A stretch of 64,000 bases of DNA from positions 1,550,001 through 1,614,000 of the forward strand of contig NZ_CP024310.1 in the NCBI RefSeq assembly GCF_002944405.1, read 5' to 3'. The stretch is from Sinorhizobium fredii. GTDB lineage: Bacteria > Pseudomonadota > Alphaproteobacteria > Rhizobiales > Rhizobiaceae. Positions 8,791 through 17,130 of the stretch are shown one piece after another. A model generated the notes under the pieces. That model had not been told where the DNA came from and searched no databases. It was given only the letters and a program-made list of their open reading frames with translations. Positions within the stretch are counted from its first letter, which is position 1. Each line of letters starts with the position of its first letter. The position numbers were made by a program, and so were the translations under genes.

Positions 8791-9459
8791 CTATCGCGTC
8801 GGGTAGTTGAAGTAGTGGCGAGAAATGAGGGCAAAGAGGCCCATCATCAGCGTCGAAATAACCAGGTAGATTGCGGTCACCGTGAAATAGACTTCGAAGC
8901 TGCGGAAGGTGTCAGATTCAATGCGCTGAGCGGCCGAGGTCAGTTCGTAGGCGGCGATTGACGTGCAGACAGACGTTGTCAGTGTCAGCATGATGAACTG
9001 GCTTGTGAGCGAGGGATAAATCGCCCGCAGCGCCGGCTTGAGCACGATGAGCCGGAAAACGTCCGCCTTGTGCAGACCAAGTGCGAAACCTGCCTCGATC
9101 TGGCCGCGCGACACGCTCTCGACCCCGCCTCGGATGATCTCGATTGCGTACGCCCCGCCATTGATGCCGAGGGCAATGATCGCAGTGACGGTCGGATTGA
9201 GGCGTATGCCCATGAGAGGAAGGGCAAAATATATGAAGAAGATCTGCACCAGGAATGGCGTATTACGCACGACCTCGACGAAGAGGATCACGGGAGTGCG
9301 TGTCATCTTGCTCTTGGAAGACCTTGCAACAACGCCCAGGAGTCCTATGACGAGTGCGAGGACCATCCCAGCCAACGCAAGGCCAAGCGTTCCAAGCGAG
9401 GCCCATAGCAATTCCGGGGCGCGGTCGAGGACCGCACCGAAATCAAACGTATAAGTCAT
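8791..9459 (-). CDS. Polar amino acid-type ABC importer, second permease subunit
   Basis: The 222-residue membrane protein is homologous in layout to its neighbour. It carries VVRNTPFLVQIFFIYFALP near residue 62, the EAA loop EAGFALGLHKADVFRLIVL (121-139) and a C-terminal membrane helix near 195-210. A very strong GGAGGGAGGA site precedes the ATG at 9459. The order permease, permease, binding protein, ATPase in the direction of transcription is common for this importer class. Confidence 0.92.
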   Translation of the reverse strand: MTYTFDFGAVLDRAPELLWASLGTLGLALAGMVLALVIGLLGVVARSSKSKMTRTPVILFVEVVRNTPFLVQIFFIYFALPLMGIRLNPTVTAIIALGINGGAYAIEIIRGGVESVSRGQIEAGFALGLHKADVFRLIVLKPALRAIYPSLTSQFIMLTLTTSVCTSIAAYELTSAAQRIESDTFRSFEVYFTVTAIYLVISTLMMGLFALISRHYFNYPTR

Positions 9460-9505
9460 GTAAGACTTCCTCCCTCCGACCGGCTTACGCCGCGTCGGCG
9501 CCGGA

Positions 9506-10327
9506 TCAATGATCCGGTTTCAAAATTCCCAGTGCGCTGTCATGCAGATGTTTTAGATGTGCCTCCGGGTCCACCGGCCCGACGAGTGGCACTTCAACCG
9601 AGATAGCAGCGCCGTATTCGGTTGCCGCCCAGAGGTCCTTCAATGGCAATTCGCCTTCTCCAGGAGCGAGCCTACCGCTTCTCGCCTCGGCGATCATTGC
9701 GTCCGTTGTTTTGGGAGCAGGCCCGCGGACGTCGCAAAGCTGGACGTGTTTTACCTTCCCTGCATTTCCGCGAAGCTCGTCGATCGAAGCGCCGTTTCGG
9801 AAGAAGTGAATCCCATCAACGAGGGCACCGGCGTTCTCTGCTCCACAGGAATTCACGACCGCAACACTGTCGCCAAAGGTTCTTACCGTCCGCCAGCCCA
9901 TGTTTTCGATGTCGACTGACATTCCATATCGCGCCGCGAGGGCGCAAAACTCAGAAAGGTTTGTGGCAAGACGGTCGCCGTCTCGATCATCGCCGCAAAC
10001 ACTCAGCCGGCGCGCTCCTATGTTCGCAGCGGCTGCCACGGTCGCCTCATGGGAGGCCGCAACGAAGCTCTCATCGATCACGAAGAACTCGATATCAAAC
10101 ACCTTGATGCCTTCGCCATCGGCAATTGCCTTGAACTCCTGGGCACTTTGGCTGCCCACCGGCAACTCGTAGAAAGGGGCTCCGGGAAAGGCGGGGTGCA
10201 GACGCAGACCTATCGACGCAAAACCCGCCCGAGCAGCTATCACGGCGAATTCTTTGGGCGGCAGCGCGATGGATGAAAAATGCGCCACGCCCAGTTCAAG
10301 GCCCGGTCTTGGCTTCGCGACGGTCAT
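9506..10327 (-). CDS. TIM-barrel sugar phosphate isomerase/epimerase-like enzyme (candidate 3-dehydroshikimate dehydratase)
   Basis: The 273-residue product belongs to the xylose-isomerase-like TIM barrel (AP_endonuc_2) superfamily. Visible marks are GLELGVAHFSSIALPP near the start, FDIEFFVID near 75, MSVDIENMGWRTV near 150 (metal-binding Glu region), KHVQLCDVRGP near 205 and ISVEVPLVGP near 240. The superfamily includes sugar isomerases and the AsbF/QuiC-type 3-dehydroshikimate dehydratases that make protocatechuate. With dehydroquinase and shikimate dehydrogenase genes in the same operon, the dehydratase role is attractive but inferred. The start is ATG 10327, whose first base overlaps the GntR stop codon (TGATG), and AAAGGGGA provides the ribosome site. 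Confidence 0.78.
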   Translation of the reverse strand: MTVAKPRPGLELGVAHFSSIALPPKEFAVIAARAGFASIGLRLHPAFPGAPFYELPVGSQSAQEFKAIADGEGIKVFDIEFFVIDESFVAASHEATVAAAANIGARRLSVCGDDRDGDRLATNLSEFCALAARYGMSVDIENMGWRTVRTFGDSVAVVNSCGAENAGALVDGIHFFRNGASIDELRGNAGKVKHVQLCDVRGPAPKTTDAMIAEARSGRLAPGEGELPLKDLWAATEYGAAISVEVPLVGPVDPEAHLKHLHDSALGILKPDH

Positions 10328-11064
10328 CACAAGATCCCCTTTGTCGCGAGGTGATTGCGCAGATTGGTTCCCGTGCGGTGAATATGTTGACGCAACATAT
10401 CGCACGAATAGTCCAGATCCCGCGCGACGGCTCCCTGAGCGATCTCGCTGTGCTCCTGGCTGACGTTGCGGTCACCCGACGTGCGGGTCAGAAACACCCG
10501 GCGATAACGGTCGTTGAGATTAAGAAGCAATTTGCAGAAATGGAGCAGGATCGGCTTCCCGCAGCCAGATATGAGTGTCAGATGAAATTCGCGGTGGAGC
10601 TCTTCCCAGCGCTCCAGTGTCTCTGGCCGAGCCGCGTCACGCTCGGTGCGGTTAAGGCGATGCAGCGCGCGCATGACGTTGCCTTCCCACTCCACATCGC
10701 CGAGCCGCATGGACTCGCGAAGCGCAAAGACTTCAAACTCTTCGCGCAGGGTGGTGATCTCTTCCAGATTGGCCAAGGAAATTGATGAAACGCGGTAGCC
10801 GCGATTGTCCTCGAACTCCACTAGACCGTCCGATATCAGCCGCGCCAACCCTTCACGCAGCGGACTGAGGCTTACGTTGAACGTCTTGCGCGCCTTGTCG
10901 AGATTGATCTTGCTGCCGGCCTGAAGCTCGCCGGAGATGATCGCTTCACGCAGACGGGATGCAAGCTGGCTCCCAATTGTGTTTTTGCCGTCATCGAGAA
11001 AGCCAGAAGACGATGGAGCATCTTCTGCCGTCGGAGCAAATGCGCCGTCGTCATCCGGTATCAT
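10327..11064 (-). CDS. GntR-family (FCD subfamily) transcriptional regulator
   Basis: The 245-residue protein starts at ATG 11064 behind GGGAGGA. An N-terminal winged helix (about residues 30-95; SQLASRLREAIISGELQAGS, then LSPLREGLARLISDGLVEF) is followed by a helical FCD ligand-binding domain (about 105-235) with histidines typical of metal-supported acid binding (HREFHLTL, QEHSEI, RQHIHRT). It is the first gene of the leftward operon and diverges from the dioxygenase operon. Each of the two promoters has a near-identical 15-bp element in its spacer. It therefore most likely represses both operons and its own gene until a pathway acid binds. Confidence 0.92.
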   Translation of the reverse strand: MIPDDDGAFAPTAEDAPSSSGFLDDGKNTIGSQLASRLREAIISGELQAGSKINLDKARKTFNVSLSPLREGLARLISDGLVEFEDNRGYRVSSISLANLEEITTLREEFEVFALRESMRLGDVEWEGNVMRALHRLNRTERDAARPETLERWEELHREFHLTLISGCGKPILLHFCKLLLNLNDRYRRVFLTRTSGDRNVSQEHSEIAQGAVARDLDYSCDMLRQHIHRTGTNLRNHLATKGIL

Positions 11065-11108
11065 TGTTCCTCCCAAAGCTCCTGAACTAATTGTCGATGA
11101 TCGATATA

Positions 11109-11129
11109 ATAAACGATTATTCGTGTCAA
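11109..11129 (-). promoter_or_regulatory. Promoter -35 and operator of the leftward catabolic operon
   Basis: On the minus strand TTGACA (11129-11124) is followed directly by CGAATAATCGTTTAT (11123-11109), which fills most of a 17-base spacer before a weak TATCGA-like -10. The 15-mer matches the element in the divergent promoter in 14 of 15 bases, so I read it as an operator for the GntR protein. Repression would follow from overlap with the polymerase contact region. Confidence 0.6.
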
Positions 11130-11264
11130 TCTGAGTGCACTGAAATCTGCAAAAAAGCCAAGCCTATCTTCCCTGATGCAGATAATACGTAATAATATCA
11201 ACGCATCGCGTGCCGCTGCGCTTCTTCTCTCGGCTTATTGGCGCCGCGATAATGTACGGAGCGC

Positions 11265-11293
11265 TTGACAGATAATCGATTATTCGGATAGTC
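11265..11293 (+). promoter_or_regulatory. Promoter and operator of the dioxygenase operon
   Basis: TTGACA (11265-11270) and an imperfect -10 (ATAGTC, 11288-11293) are 17 bases apart. The spacer holds ATAATCGATTATTCG (11272-11286), whose first 12 bases are a perfect palindrome. The same element, inverted relative to its promoter and with one change, is at 11109-11123. The transcript would start about 15-20 bases before the dioxygenase ATG at 11317, whose ribosome site is GGAGGT. Confidence 0.6.
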
Positions 11294-11316
11294 GGGGAAA
11301 TCGGGAGGTAGCCCAC

Positions 11317-12210
11317 ATGGTGATCAAAACTGAGAGCGATCTGACGCCAGCCGTCCTTGCTGTGATGCATCGCACTGAAGACCCCCGCCTGCGAGAAATC
11401 CTTGTGGCGATCGTCAAGCATCTTCATGCCTTCGTGCGCGAGGTTCGACTGACGGAGGTCGAGTTTCGGGAGGCTACAGCCATGCTGAATGAGATCGGGA
11501 AGCTGCATACTGATCACCACAACGAGTTTGTGCTGATGGCGGGTTCTCTTGGCGTGTCTTCACTTGTCTGTCTGCTGAACAATGGCGACAGAGGACAGAC
11601 TGAGACCTCCCAGTCGCTGCTCGGCCCATTCTGGCGCCTCAACTCTCCGCGAGTCGAAAATGGCGGGACGATTATCCGATCCGAAACGCCGGGCACTCCC
11701 TTGTTCGTGCATGCCAAGGTCGTTGACCGCGACGGTAAGCCAATTGCCGGCGCCGAAGTGGATGTGTGGCATGCATCTCCCGTCGGTCTTTATGAAAACC
11801 AGGACCCGGACCAGGCCGAGATGAACTTGCGCGGCAAATTCATGACCGACGAGCAAGGCCGGTTCTGGTTCAGGACCGTCAAGATGGTTGGCTATCCGAT
11901 ACCGGTCGATGGCGTGGTCGGACGCCTGCTCAAAGCTCAGGGACGCCATCCATACCGACCAGCGCACCTGCACGCACTGATCTTCAAGCACGGATACAAG
12001 ACGCTGATTTCCCAAGTCTTCGACCCCAGCGACCCGAACATCGACTCCGATGTTCAGTTCGGTGTCACGGCAGCGCTGACCGGCGACTTCACTCGTCATG
12101 AGGAGCCTCATCCGACCGAAACGGATATTCCTGGTCCGTGGTTCTCGCTCGACTACACCTATGTCATGGAGCCCGGCGAAGCCGTTTTGCCGCGTCCCCC
12201 GATCAAATAA
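11317..12210 (+). CDS. Intradiol ring-cleavage dioxygenase (hydroxyquinol/catechol 1,2-dioxygenase type)
   Basis: The 297-residue protein has the N-terminal helical dimerisation domain of catechol and hydroxyquinol dioxygenases (about residues 20-95), then the beta-sandwich catalytic domain beginning LLGPFW. The four non-haem Fe(III) ligands are visible: Tyr159 (GLYENQ), Tyr193 (VGYPIP), His217 and His219 (RPAHLHAL). The layout fits single-subunit 1,2-dioxygenases rather than the two-subunit protocatechuate 3,4-dioxygenase. It opens the rightward operon opposite the GntR regulator. Intradiol cleavage normally yields a muconate or maleylacetate, yet the next two genes are meta-pathway-like, so the substrate is open. 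A GGAGGT ribosome site supports the start. Confidence 0.9.
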   Translation: MVIKTESDLTPAVLAVMHRTEDPRLREILVAIVKHLHAFVREVRLTEVEFREATAMLNEIGKLHTDHHNEFVLMAGSLGVSSLVCLLNNGDRGQTETSQSLLGPFWRLNSPRVENGGTIIRSETPGTPLFVHAKVVDRDGKPIAGAEVDVWHASPVGLYENQDPDQAEMNLRGKFMTDEQGRFWFRTVKMVGYPIPVDGVVGRLLKAQGRHPYRPAHLHALIFKHGYKTLISQVFDPSDPNIDSDVQFGVTAALTGDFTRHEEPHPTETDIPGPWFSLDYTYVMEPGEAVLPRPPIK

Positions 12211-12234
12211 ATCACAATCAGCAGAGCAAACGAT

Positions 12235-13017
12235 ATGATCACCGAAGAAGAACGCCTGGCCGCGGCAGACGCGCTGCTCAAAGCTGAAATCGAGCGCAAG
12301 CCGATCATACAGCCTAGCGAGACCTACCCGAACCTCGAACTCGAGGACGCCTACCGGATTCAGGCTTTGTGGGCGGAGGCGAGGGTGGCCAAGGGCGCAC
12401 GGATCGTCGGGCATAAGATCGGCCTGACGTCACGCGCCATGCAGATGGCCTCGAAAATGACGGAGCCGGACTACGGCTGCATTCTTGACGATGCGCTTTA
12501 TAATGACGGAGCGCAGATCAAGGCTGACTTGTTTATCAAGCCGCGCCTGGAGGTCGAGCTGGCCTTTGTTATGGGTGAGGATCTCGTCGGGCCCGGCACC
12601 AGGATCTATGACGTCCTGCGTGCGACCGAGTTCGTTGTCCCGGCACTCGAGATTATCGACTACCGGACCGAAGTCCCCCGAGCGATCACCGACACCATTG
12701 CGGACAACGCGGCTTTCGGCGCCATCGTCGTTGGCGGTCGTATAATTCGACCGATGGACATTGATATCCGCTGGGTCGGAGCGACTCTTTCCAAGAACGG
12801 CATCATCGAGGAGTCGGGCGTGTCGGCGGCGATCATGGGACATCCGGCAGCTGGCATCGCTTGGCTGGTCAACAAACTTCATGCTGTGGGCGGTGGCCTG
12901 AAGAAGGGACAAATAGTCCTGGCCGGCTCCTTCACGCGTCCTGTCGATATCGCAAAAGGTGATGTCATTCAGGCCGACTATGGCCCTGTTGGCTCCATCG
13001 GCGTGTCATTCGTGTGA
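12235..13017 (+). CDS. 2-oxo-hept-4-ene-1,7-dioate hydratase-like protein (HpaH/MhpD family)
   Basis: The 260-residue protein belongs to the 2-hydroxypentadienoate/2-oxohepta-4-ene-dioate hydratase family. Visible blocks are GHKIGLTSRAMQ near residue 60, PDYGCILDD near 78, KPRLEVELAFVMGEDL near 100 (metal-binding Glu residues), EIIDYRTEVPRAITDTIADN near 138 and the C-terminal VLAGSFTRPVDIAKGD. These enzymes add water to a dienoate left by meta cleavage, just before an aldolase. It lies 24 bases after the dioxygenase gene and 8 bases before the HpaI-like aldolase gene. A decarboxylase of the same fold is an alternative function. The ribosome site is weak (cagagca). Confidence 0.88.
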   Translation: MITEEERLAAADALLKAEIERKPIIQPSETYPNLELEDAYRIQALWAEARVAKGARIVGHKIGLTSRAMQMASKMTEPDYGCILDDALYNDGAQIKADLFIKPRLEVELAFVMGEDLVGPGTRIYDVLRATEFVVPALEIIDYRTEVPRAITDTIADNAAFGAIVVGGRIIRPMDIDIRWVGATLSKNGIIEESGVSAAIMGHPAAGIAWLVNKLHAVGGGLKKGQIVLAGSFTRPVDIAKGDVIQADYGPVGSIGVSFV

Positions 13018-13025
13018 GGTGCTAG

Positions 13026-13817
13026 ATGGAACATCCTGTCAATCGGTTCAAGCGGAAGCTCCTTGCTGGTCAAAGTCAGATCGGCCTGTGGTGTGGCTTG
13101 CCGGGAAGCTACGCCGCAGAAATCGTCGCGCCTTCAGGTTTCGATTGGCTCCTGTTCGACACGGAACATTCTCCGGCTGACGTTCTGACCGTGCTGCCGC
13201 AATTGCAAGCGGTCGCACCATACGACGTTTCCCCAGTCGTCCGCCCGGCCATCAACGACCCCGTTCTCATCAAGCGTTTCCTGGATATTGGCGTTCAGAC
13301 ACTGCTCATTCCCTACGTTCAGAACGCGGAAGAGGCGAAAGCCGCAGTCGCGGCCGTGCGATATCCTCCGGATGGTATCCGTGGTGTTTCTGCCTTGACG
13401 CGCGCCACTCGTTTCGGCCGAGTTGCGAACTATGCGCAAAATGCGGAACGGGAAATTTGCCTGTTGCTGCAAGTTGAGACGCGGGAAGCGCTTGGCAACC
13501 TCGAGTCGATTGCGTCGGTAGAGGGAGTGGACGGCGTATTCGTAGGACCGGCAGACCTGGCAGCGAGTTTCGGACACAGGGGCCAACCGAGCCACCCGGA
13601 GGTGGTCGATGCAATTGTCGACGCGATTGAACGCCTGAAAGCGTTGGGCAAGCCTGCAGGCATTCTTACCCCGGATGAAAAGTTCGCGGCACGGTGCATC
13701 TCGCTCGGAACACTATTTACTGCCGTTGGTGTCGATGTCGCTGTTCTAGCAAGGGGATCGGAAGCACTCGCCGCACGATTTGCATCTCAGGGAGCGTCCC
13801 ACGATGTCGCAACGTGA
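13026..13817 (+). CDS. HpaI/HpcH-family class II aldolase
   Basis: The 263-residue protein matches the metal-dependent pyruvate aldolases such as 4-hydroxy-2-oxoheptanedioate aldolase (HpaI). It has [10 protein letters not shown] with catalytic His48, Arg73 in VVRPAIND, metal ligands Glu151 ([11 protein letters not shown]) and Asp177 ([11 protein letters not shown]), and the conserved PPDGIRGVS near 114-122. Enzymes of this family split 4-hydroxy-2-oxo acids into pyruvate and an aldehyde. Following a hydratase gene, it completes a hydrate-then-cleave module. GAGGTGC precedes the ATG. The last 14 bases overlap the next gene. Confidence 0.92.
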   Translation: MEHPVNRFKRKLLAGQSQIGLWCGLPGSYAAEIVAPSGFDWLLFDTEHSPADVLTVLPQLQAVAPYDVSPVVRPAINDPVLIKRFLDIGVQTLLIPYVQNAEEAKAAVAAVRYPPDGIRGVSALTRATRFGRVANYAQNAEREICLLLQVETREALGNLESIASVEGVDGVFVGPADLAASFGHRGQPSHPEVVDAIVDAIERLKALGKPAGILTPDEKFAARCISLGTLFTAVGVDVAVLARGSEALAARFASQGASHDVAT

Positions 13818-14487
13818 TGAAATCCTTACTGAAATCGCACCGACAGGAGTCATCAGAGCGGCGGTCAACATGTCGAATGCCGCACTTGTCCAACTCGATC
13901 CAGTGACAGGCGTTTTAACAGGGCCGAGCGCGCAGATCGCGATCGCACTTGCGGCAGAACTCGACTGCAGTTTGTCGCTGGTCCGATACGGATCGGCAGC
14001 TGACATTCTTGCGGCTGCCGAAGACAATGAGTGGGACGTTGCATTCATTGCTTCCGATCCGTCACGTGCCGACAGGTTCTCCTTCTCGCCCCCCTATACC
14101 ACGGTGACCGCCAGTTTTCTGGTGTCAGACAGTAGCCCGCTAGGCAGCGTCGAGCATGTCGACGTCAAAGGAGTACGCATTGCCGCCGCCAGAACCGCTG
14201 CGTATACAAAGCAGCTTGAGCGACAGGTTAGAAATGCAATTGTCCTCCATGCCGAAAATCCCGCCTCCGCCCTGGACATGCTTGTATCCTTCCGGTGCAA
14301 TGCGGCTGCGGGCTTGACCGAGTCTCTGTCACGCTTCTGCGAAGAGAATCCAGGTTTCCGCATTGTTGATGGGACATTCTCGAAGGTGCCTCAGGCGATC
14401 GCTGTGCATCGGAGGTGCGTTCACGCTTCAACCTTCCTGTCGGACTTCATCCAACAGCATTGCCGTGCGGGTAAGTTTAGCAATTGA
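13804..14487 (+). CDS. Solute-binding-like protein without signal peptide
   Basis: The 227-residue product (ATG 13804, GGGAGC upstream, overlapping the aldolase 3' end) has the two-lobe pattern of family 3 solute-binding proteins: [14 protein letters not shown] near residue 14, [20 protein letters not shown] near 36, [20 protein letters not shown] near 77-96 and [19 protein letters not shown] near 120. It begins [13 protein letters not shown] with no hydrophobic leader or lipobox, so it should stay in the cytoplasm. It is translationally coupled to the catabolic operon, while the exported binding protein of the locus lies in the other operon. It may sense or buffer a pathway acid, or have adopted an enzymatic role, as a few cytosolic members of the fold have. 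Function is inferred only. Confidence 0.75.
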   Translation: MSQRDEILTEIAPTGVIRAAVNMSNAALVQLDPVTGVLTGPSAQIAIALAAELDCSLSLVRYGSAADILAAAEDNEWDVAFIASDPSRADRFSFSPPYTTVTASFLVSDSSPLGSVEHVDVKGVRIAAARTAAYTKQLERQVRNAIVLHAENPASALDMLVSFRCNAAAGLTESLSRFCEENPGFRIVDGTFSKVPQAIAVHRRCVHASTFLSDFIQQHCRAGKFSN

Positions 14488-15271
14488 AGCAGTTGGCGGC
14501 ACATGCGAGGGAGCCAGGTCGAGGGGACGCGACACGTTAACTCCCGAACAGTCAATTGGAATCCTCTTTCCTCTCAAGCGTTCAGACTCGGAAGTTCATG
14601 TTTCGTTGAGCCTTTGAGTAGGATGTCGAGCAACTCTTGTCCCTAAGGGTTGGTGGTGGCCGCCCCCTTGGGCGTGTGCTTCGTGGTGCTGGCGCAGCAA
14701 ATCCTTGCCTAGTCGTTGCCATACGGCGGTGATGACGACTGCATGGATGTGCCCGCGCGTCGGCCACGCCCCGCCGCGAGAATGGCCTAGATCGGCGCTC
14801 CTCCCCCACAGCACCATGACCGCGCCAGGTAAACTGCGAGCTCCATCCGACCGACTGGATGAGCATCATCAGGCGACGCGCAAGCCGGTCGGCGGTCTTT
14901 TTTGCCGAGTTGTACCATCCCGTCAGGAGTACCAGCTTCATGCCTGGACGATCACTACCGCCATCAGCTTGCCGGGAAGAGCTTCGACGCAAGCAACAGG
15001 GCGGCAGTTAAAATTCGTCCTAGTACGGCCGACACGAATGGCTGAAAGGTCCCCGCTTAGCGGCCGATTCGCTCGTTCGCTCGAATTTCGGCTCCCCACC
15101 CGACTGAGACAATCGAAAGCCGGCAACATGCCAAAAGCGGGATGTCGACTTCTATCCTTCGCCGAGAACGGATTCGGACCGGCGACCGTGGATGAATTGA
15201 GATTGTGATTTCAACCCTCTGCGCCGGCGGACAGATTGGAGCGATGACTGCATCTTCGTTCGCCATCAACC
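14488..15271. other. Long stretch without a recognisable gene
   Basis: The minus strand from about 14600 to 14990 keeps an open, Arg- and Gly-rich frame (MKLVLLTGWYNSAKKTADRL...), but it has no family pattern and no ribosome site, so I do not call it. A 21-base segment at 15083-15103 recurs with one mismatch at 46344-46364. The composition suggests old mobile-element or gene debris next to the toxin-antitoxin pair. Confidence 0.4.
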
Positions 15272-15300
15272 TTGAGAAGCCCGCCCTGTTGCTCTATATG
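15272..15300 (+). promoter_or_regulatory. Promoter of the vapBC pair
   Basis: TTGAGA (15272-15277) and TATATG (15295-15300) are separated by exactly 17 bases, 34 bases before the antitoxin ATG. Just downstream, two GATGCG copies at 15299-15316 could be part of the site for VapB/VapBC autorepression. This is a consensus reading only. Confidence 0.5.
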
Positions 15301-15333
15301 ATGCGTGATGATTGATGCGTAAGTGGAGCGGAT

Positions 15334-15561
15334 ATGAGAACGACCCTGGCGATCGACGATGATGTTTTGATCGCAGCGAAGGCGATGGCAGCCCAGCAGC
15401 GTCGAAGCGTCGGCGAGGTCATTTCCGAGCTGGCGCGGCGTTCTCTGCGCCGGCCGCGCGGTGGCGGCGAGCGCAATGGAATTCCTCTCCTGTCACCCCG
15501 GCCGAATGCGCCACCGGTGACGCTCGAAATCGTCAACGCCTTGCGTGACGAACTGCCGTGA
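15334..15561 (+). CDS. vapB: VapB-type antitoxin, ribbon-helix-helix
   Basis: The 75-residue protein begins MRTTLAIDDDVLIAAKAMAA, the usual RHH/CopG-like N terminus that binds operator DNA as a dimer. RSVGEVISELARRSL follows as the second helix. The Pro-rich C-terminal tail (IPLLSPRPNAPPVTLEIVNA) is the type that wraps around a PIN toxin. GGAG lies about 8 bases before the ATG. Its stop overlaps the toxin start in GTGA, so the two are translationally coupled and probably autoregulated through the promoter just upstream. Confidence 0.9.
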   Translation: MRTTLAIDDDVLIAAKAMAAQQRRSVGEVISELARRSLRRPRGGGERNGIPLLSPRPNAPPVTLEIVNALRDELP

Positions 15562-16001
15562 CTTTCCTGCTCGACGTCAATGTGGTGATCGCCCTAATCG
15601 ATCCGGGTCACGTAGCGCATGATGACGCGCACGAGTGGTTCGCGTCCAATGGACAGACCGCGTGGGCCACTTGCCCCACTACCGAAAATGGTGTCATCCG
15701 GATCGTCGGAAACCCCAAATATCCCAATTCTCCCGGTTCGCCGTCACTCGTGATGGAGGTAGTCGGAAAATTGCGGTCGCTCCCCGGTCATAGCTTTTGG
15801 CCGGATGATGTGAGCCTTGTCGGGTCAGGTGATATCGCTCCCGCGAAGATCCTGACTTCGGGGCAGGTAACTGACACCTACCTACTTGCCCTCGCCAAGG
15901 CGCGTGGGGGCAAGCTGGCGACATTCGATCGCAAGCTATCAGCAGCGGCGGTCACAGGGGGCAATTCCGCCTTGCACCTGATCACTACGAAGAGGTCGTG
16001 A
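15558..16001 (+). CDS. vapC: VapC-type PIN-domain ribonuclease toxin
   Basis: The 147-residue protein starts at a GTG within the antitoxin stop (GTGA). It has PIN-domain acidic residues: Asp6 in FLLDVNVVIALID, Glu43 in CPTTENGVIRI, Asp105 in VTDTYLLALA and Asp123 in LATFDRKLS. This is the pattern of the TA-system VapC subfamily that cleaves tRNA or rRNA in growing cells. The pair sits at the edge of a decayed region, as expected for a stabilising addiction module. Targets cannot be deduced from the sequence. Confidence 0.9.
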   Translation: MTFLLDVNVVIALIDPGHVAHDDAHEWFASNGQTAWATCPTTENGVIRIVGNPKYPNSPGSPSLVMEVVGKLRSLPGHSFWPDDVSLVGSGDIAPAKILTSGQVTDTYLLALAKARGGKLATFDRKLSAAAVTGGNSALHLITTKRS

Positions 16002-16149
16002 GTTCCCGTTGAGACGTTATGCAATCTTCTGTAACGGGCTTTGCGTCAATCCCTTGTGAGCTTAGTCCCTCGCCGAGTGCTTTCTTCTGTCCGCAGTCGG
16101 CGCCGGGCAGCTGCTCTATGGGTCAGCTGAGGACCGGTTGGCCAATCTT

Positions 16150-16330
16150 TTTTGAGGCGCAGTCACCGCGTGCCGCCTTGCGGCTTTGACCGAGGCGGGC
16201 GTCACCCCAGAAGTCGCCACAGCTCTCCTCGACATGTATGCATCGCGCGCGGGCGCGTCACCCGCCAGGAGAACAATGAGCATTGGCACGGCTCAACACC
16301 TTTGGCAGTCGCGCTCAAGCCACAGACGCT
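16150..16330 (+). pseudogene. Fragment of an NmrA-like NAD(P)-binding protein C terminus
   Basis: Two plus-strand frames joined by one frameshift read LTEAGVTPEVATALLDMYAS and then ARGRVTRQENNEHWHGSTPL, resembling the C-terminal end of NmrA-family NAD(P)-binding proteins (a conserved PEVA...MY...GRV...G.TPL pattern). No Rossmann N terminus is found upstream. The identification rests on a short pattern and is tentative. Confidence 0.4.
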
Positions 16331-16659
16331 CGCTCAACCCGGGGGATGTGCCTATCGAAGATGGAGCAGCGACGGATTTGAATTCGACGTGATCGAGCAT
16401 GGCCCGATATTCGGCGCCGTGATCCGTTTTTAGCTGCGCTATGGTTGGTGTACGCATTTTCGGCTGCACGCCTGTCGGCTTGGCTCTCCGCTCATTCGAC
16501 TGAGGAAAGAGCCGACCCATCCCGGTTATTGCGATGTACGAGGGCCTGGGCCATTAGTCGACGATACCCGATGGCGAAGGACCAAGTGATTGTGATCCTA
16601 TGTTCGCTCTGAAAAATAGCATAGCTGCTCGACGCCCGGACGTGTGATGCGGATCGACT

Positions 16660-17130
16660 TTTAGCAGCGGGCCGCGTTAGGCAAGCCAACGATCTACAGC
16701 CATTGGCGAACGCCTCCGAACTCGCTATGGCCGCCTTGATGTCCGGAGATCCGGGCATCTTCTCAGGAGTCGGGACAAGCCTGCGAGCGGCGCTCGCGGG
16801 GCAGATGCGATCGCTGAACCAGGCCTTTAAGACCACCAGAGGGGCGCCAAATCGCCACGACGCTCGTGCCCGCCGACTCCAAAGCGAATTCACCAAAACC
16901 TTCCGCAACCAGGTCATCCTCTCGAGCCGCGAGGCCGGTCGCGCCTTGTTGCCCCAGGTGCCGCGCGAGGAGAGATTATGTTGCAGCACGACCTCGAGGT
17001 ACTGCTCGACATGAATTACGGACCCGTCTTCTACCGGCTGCTTGTCGGGCATCGTTCACTCGACACGGGCTTCGCCGACAGCATCGTCGCGATTGCCTTG
17101 GAAGCAGTGGCGACCCGCGAAGAAAGGTAG
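16660..17130 (+). pseudogene. Decayed TetR/AcrR-family regulator
   Basis: Reading across plus-strand frames gives LGKPTIYSHW (end of the TetR helix-turn-helix), ASELAMAALMSGDPG, LRAALAGQMRSLNQAFKTTR, GRQIATTLVPADSK, SEFTKTFRNQVILSSREAGR, GEIMLQHDLEVLLDM and FADSIVAIALEAVATREER, with a stop at 17128-17130. The blocks are in order but need frame changes near 16706, 16850, 16880 and 16960, and most of the N-terminal DNA-binding part is missing. It is a dead TetR regulator. With the NmrA-like fragment just upstream it may once have formed a regulator/oxidoreductase pair. Confidence 0.7.

Noticed and set aside
11177..11200. Possible third GntR operator (ATAATACGTAATAAT)
   Set aside because: Only partly palindromic and lacking the CGAT core shared by the two promoter elements.
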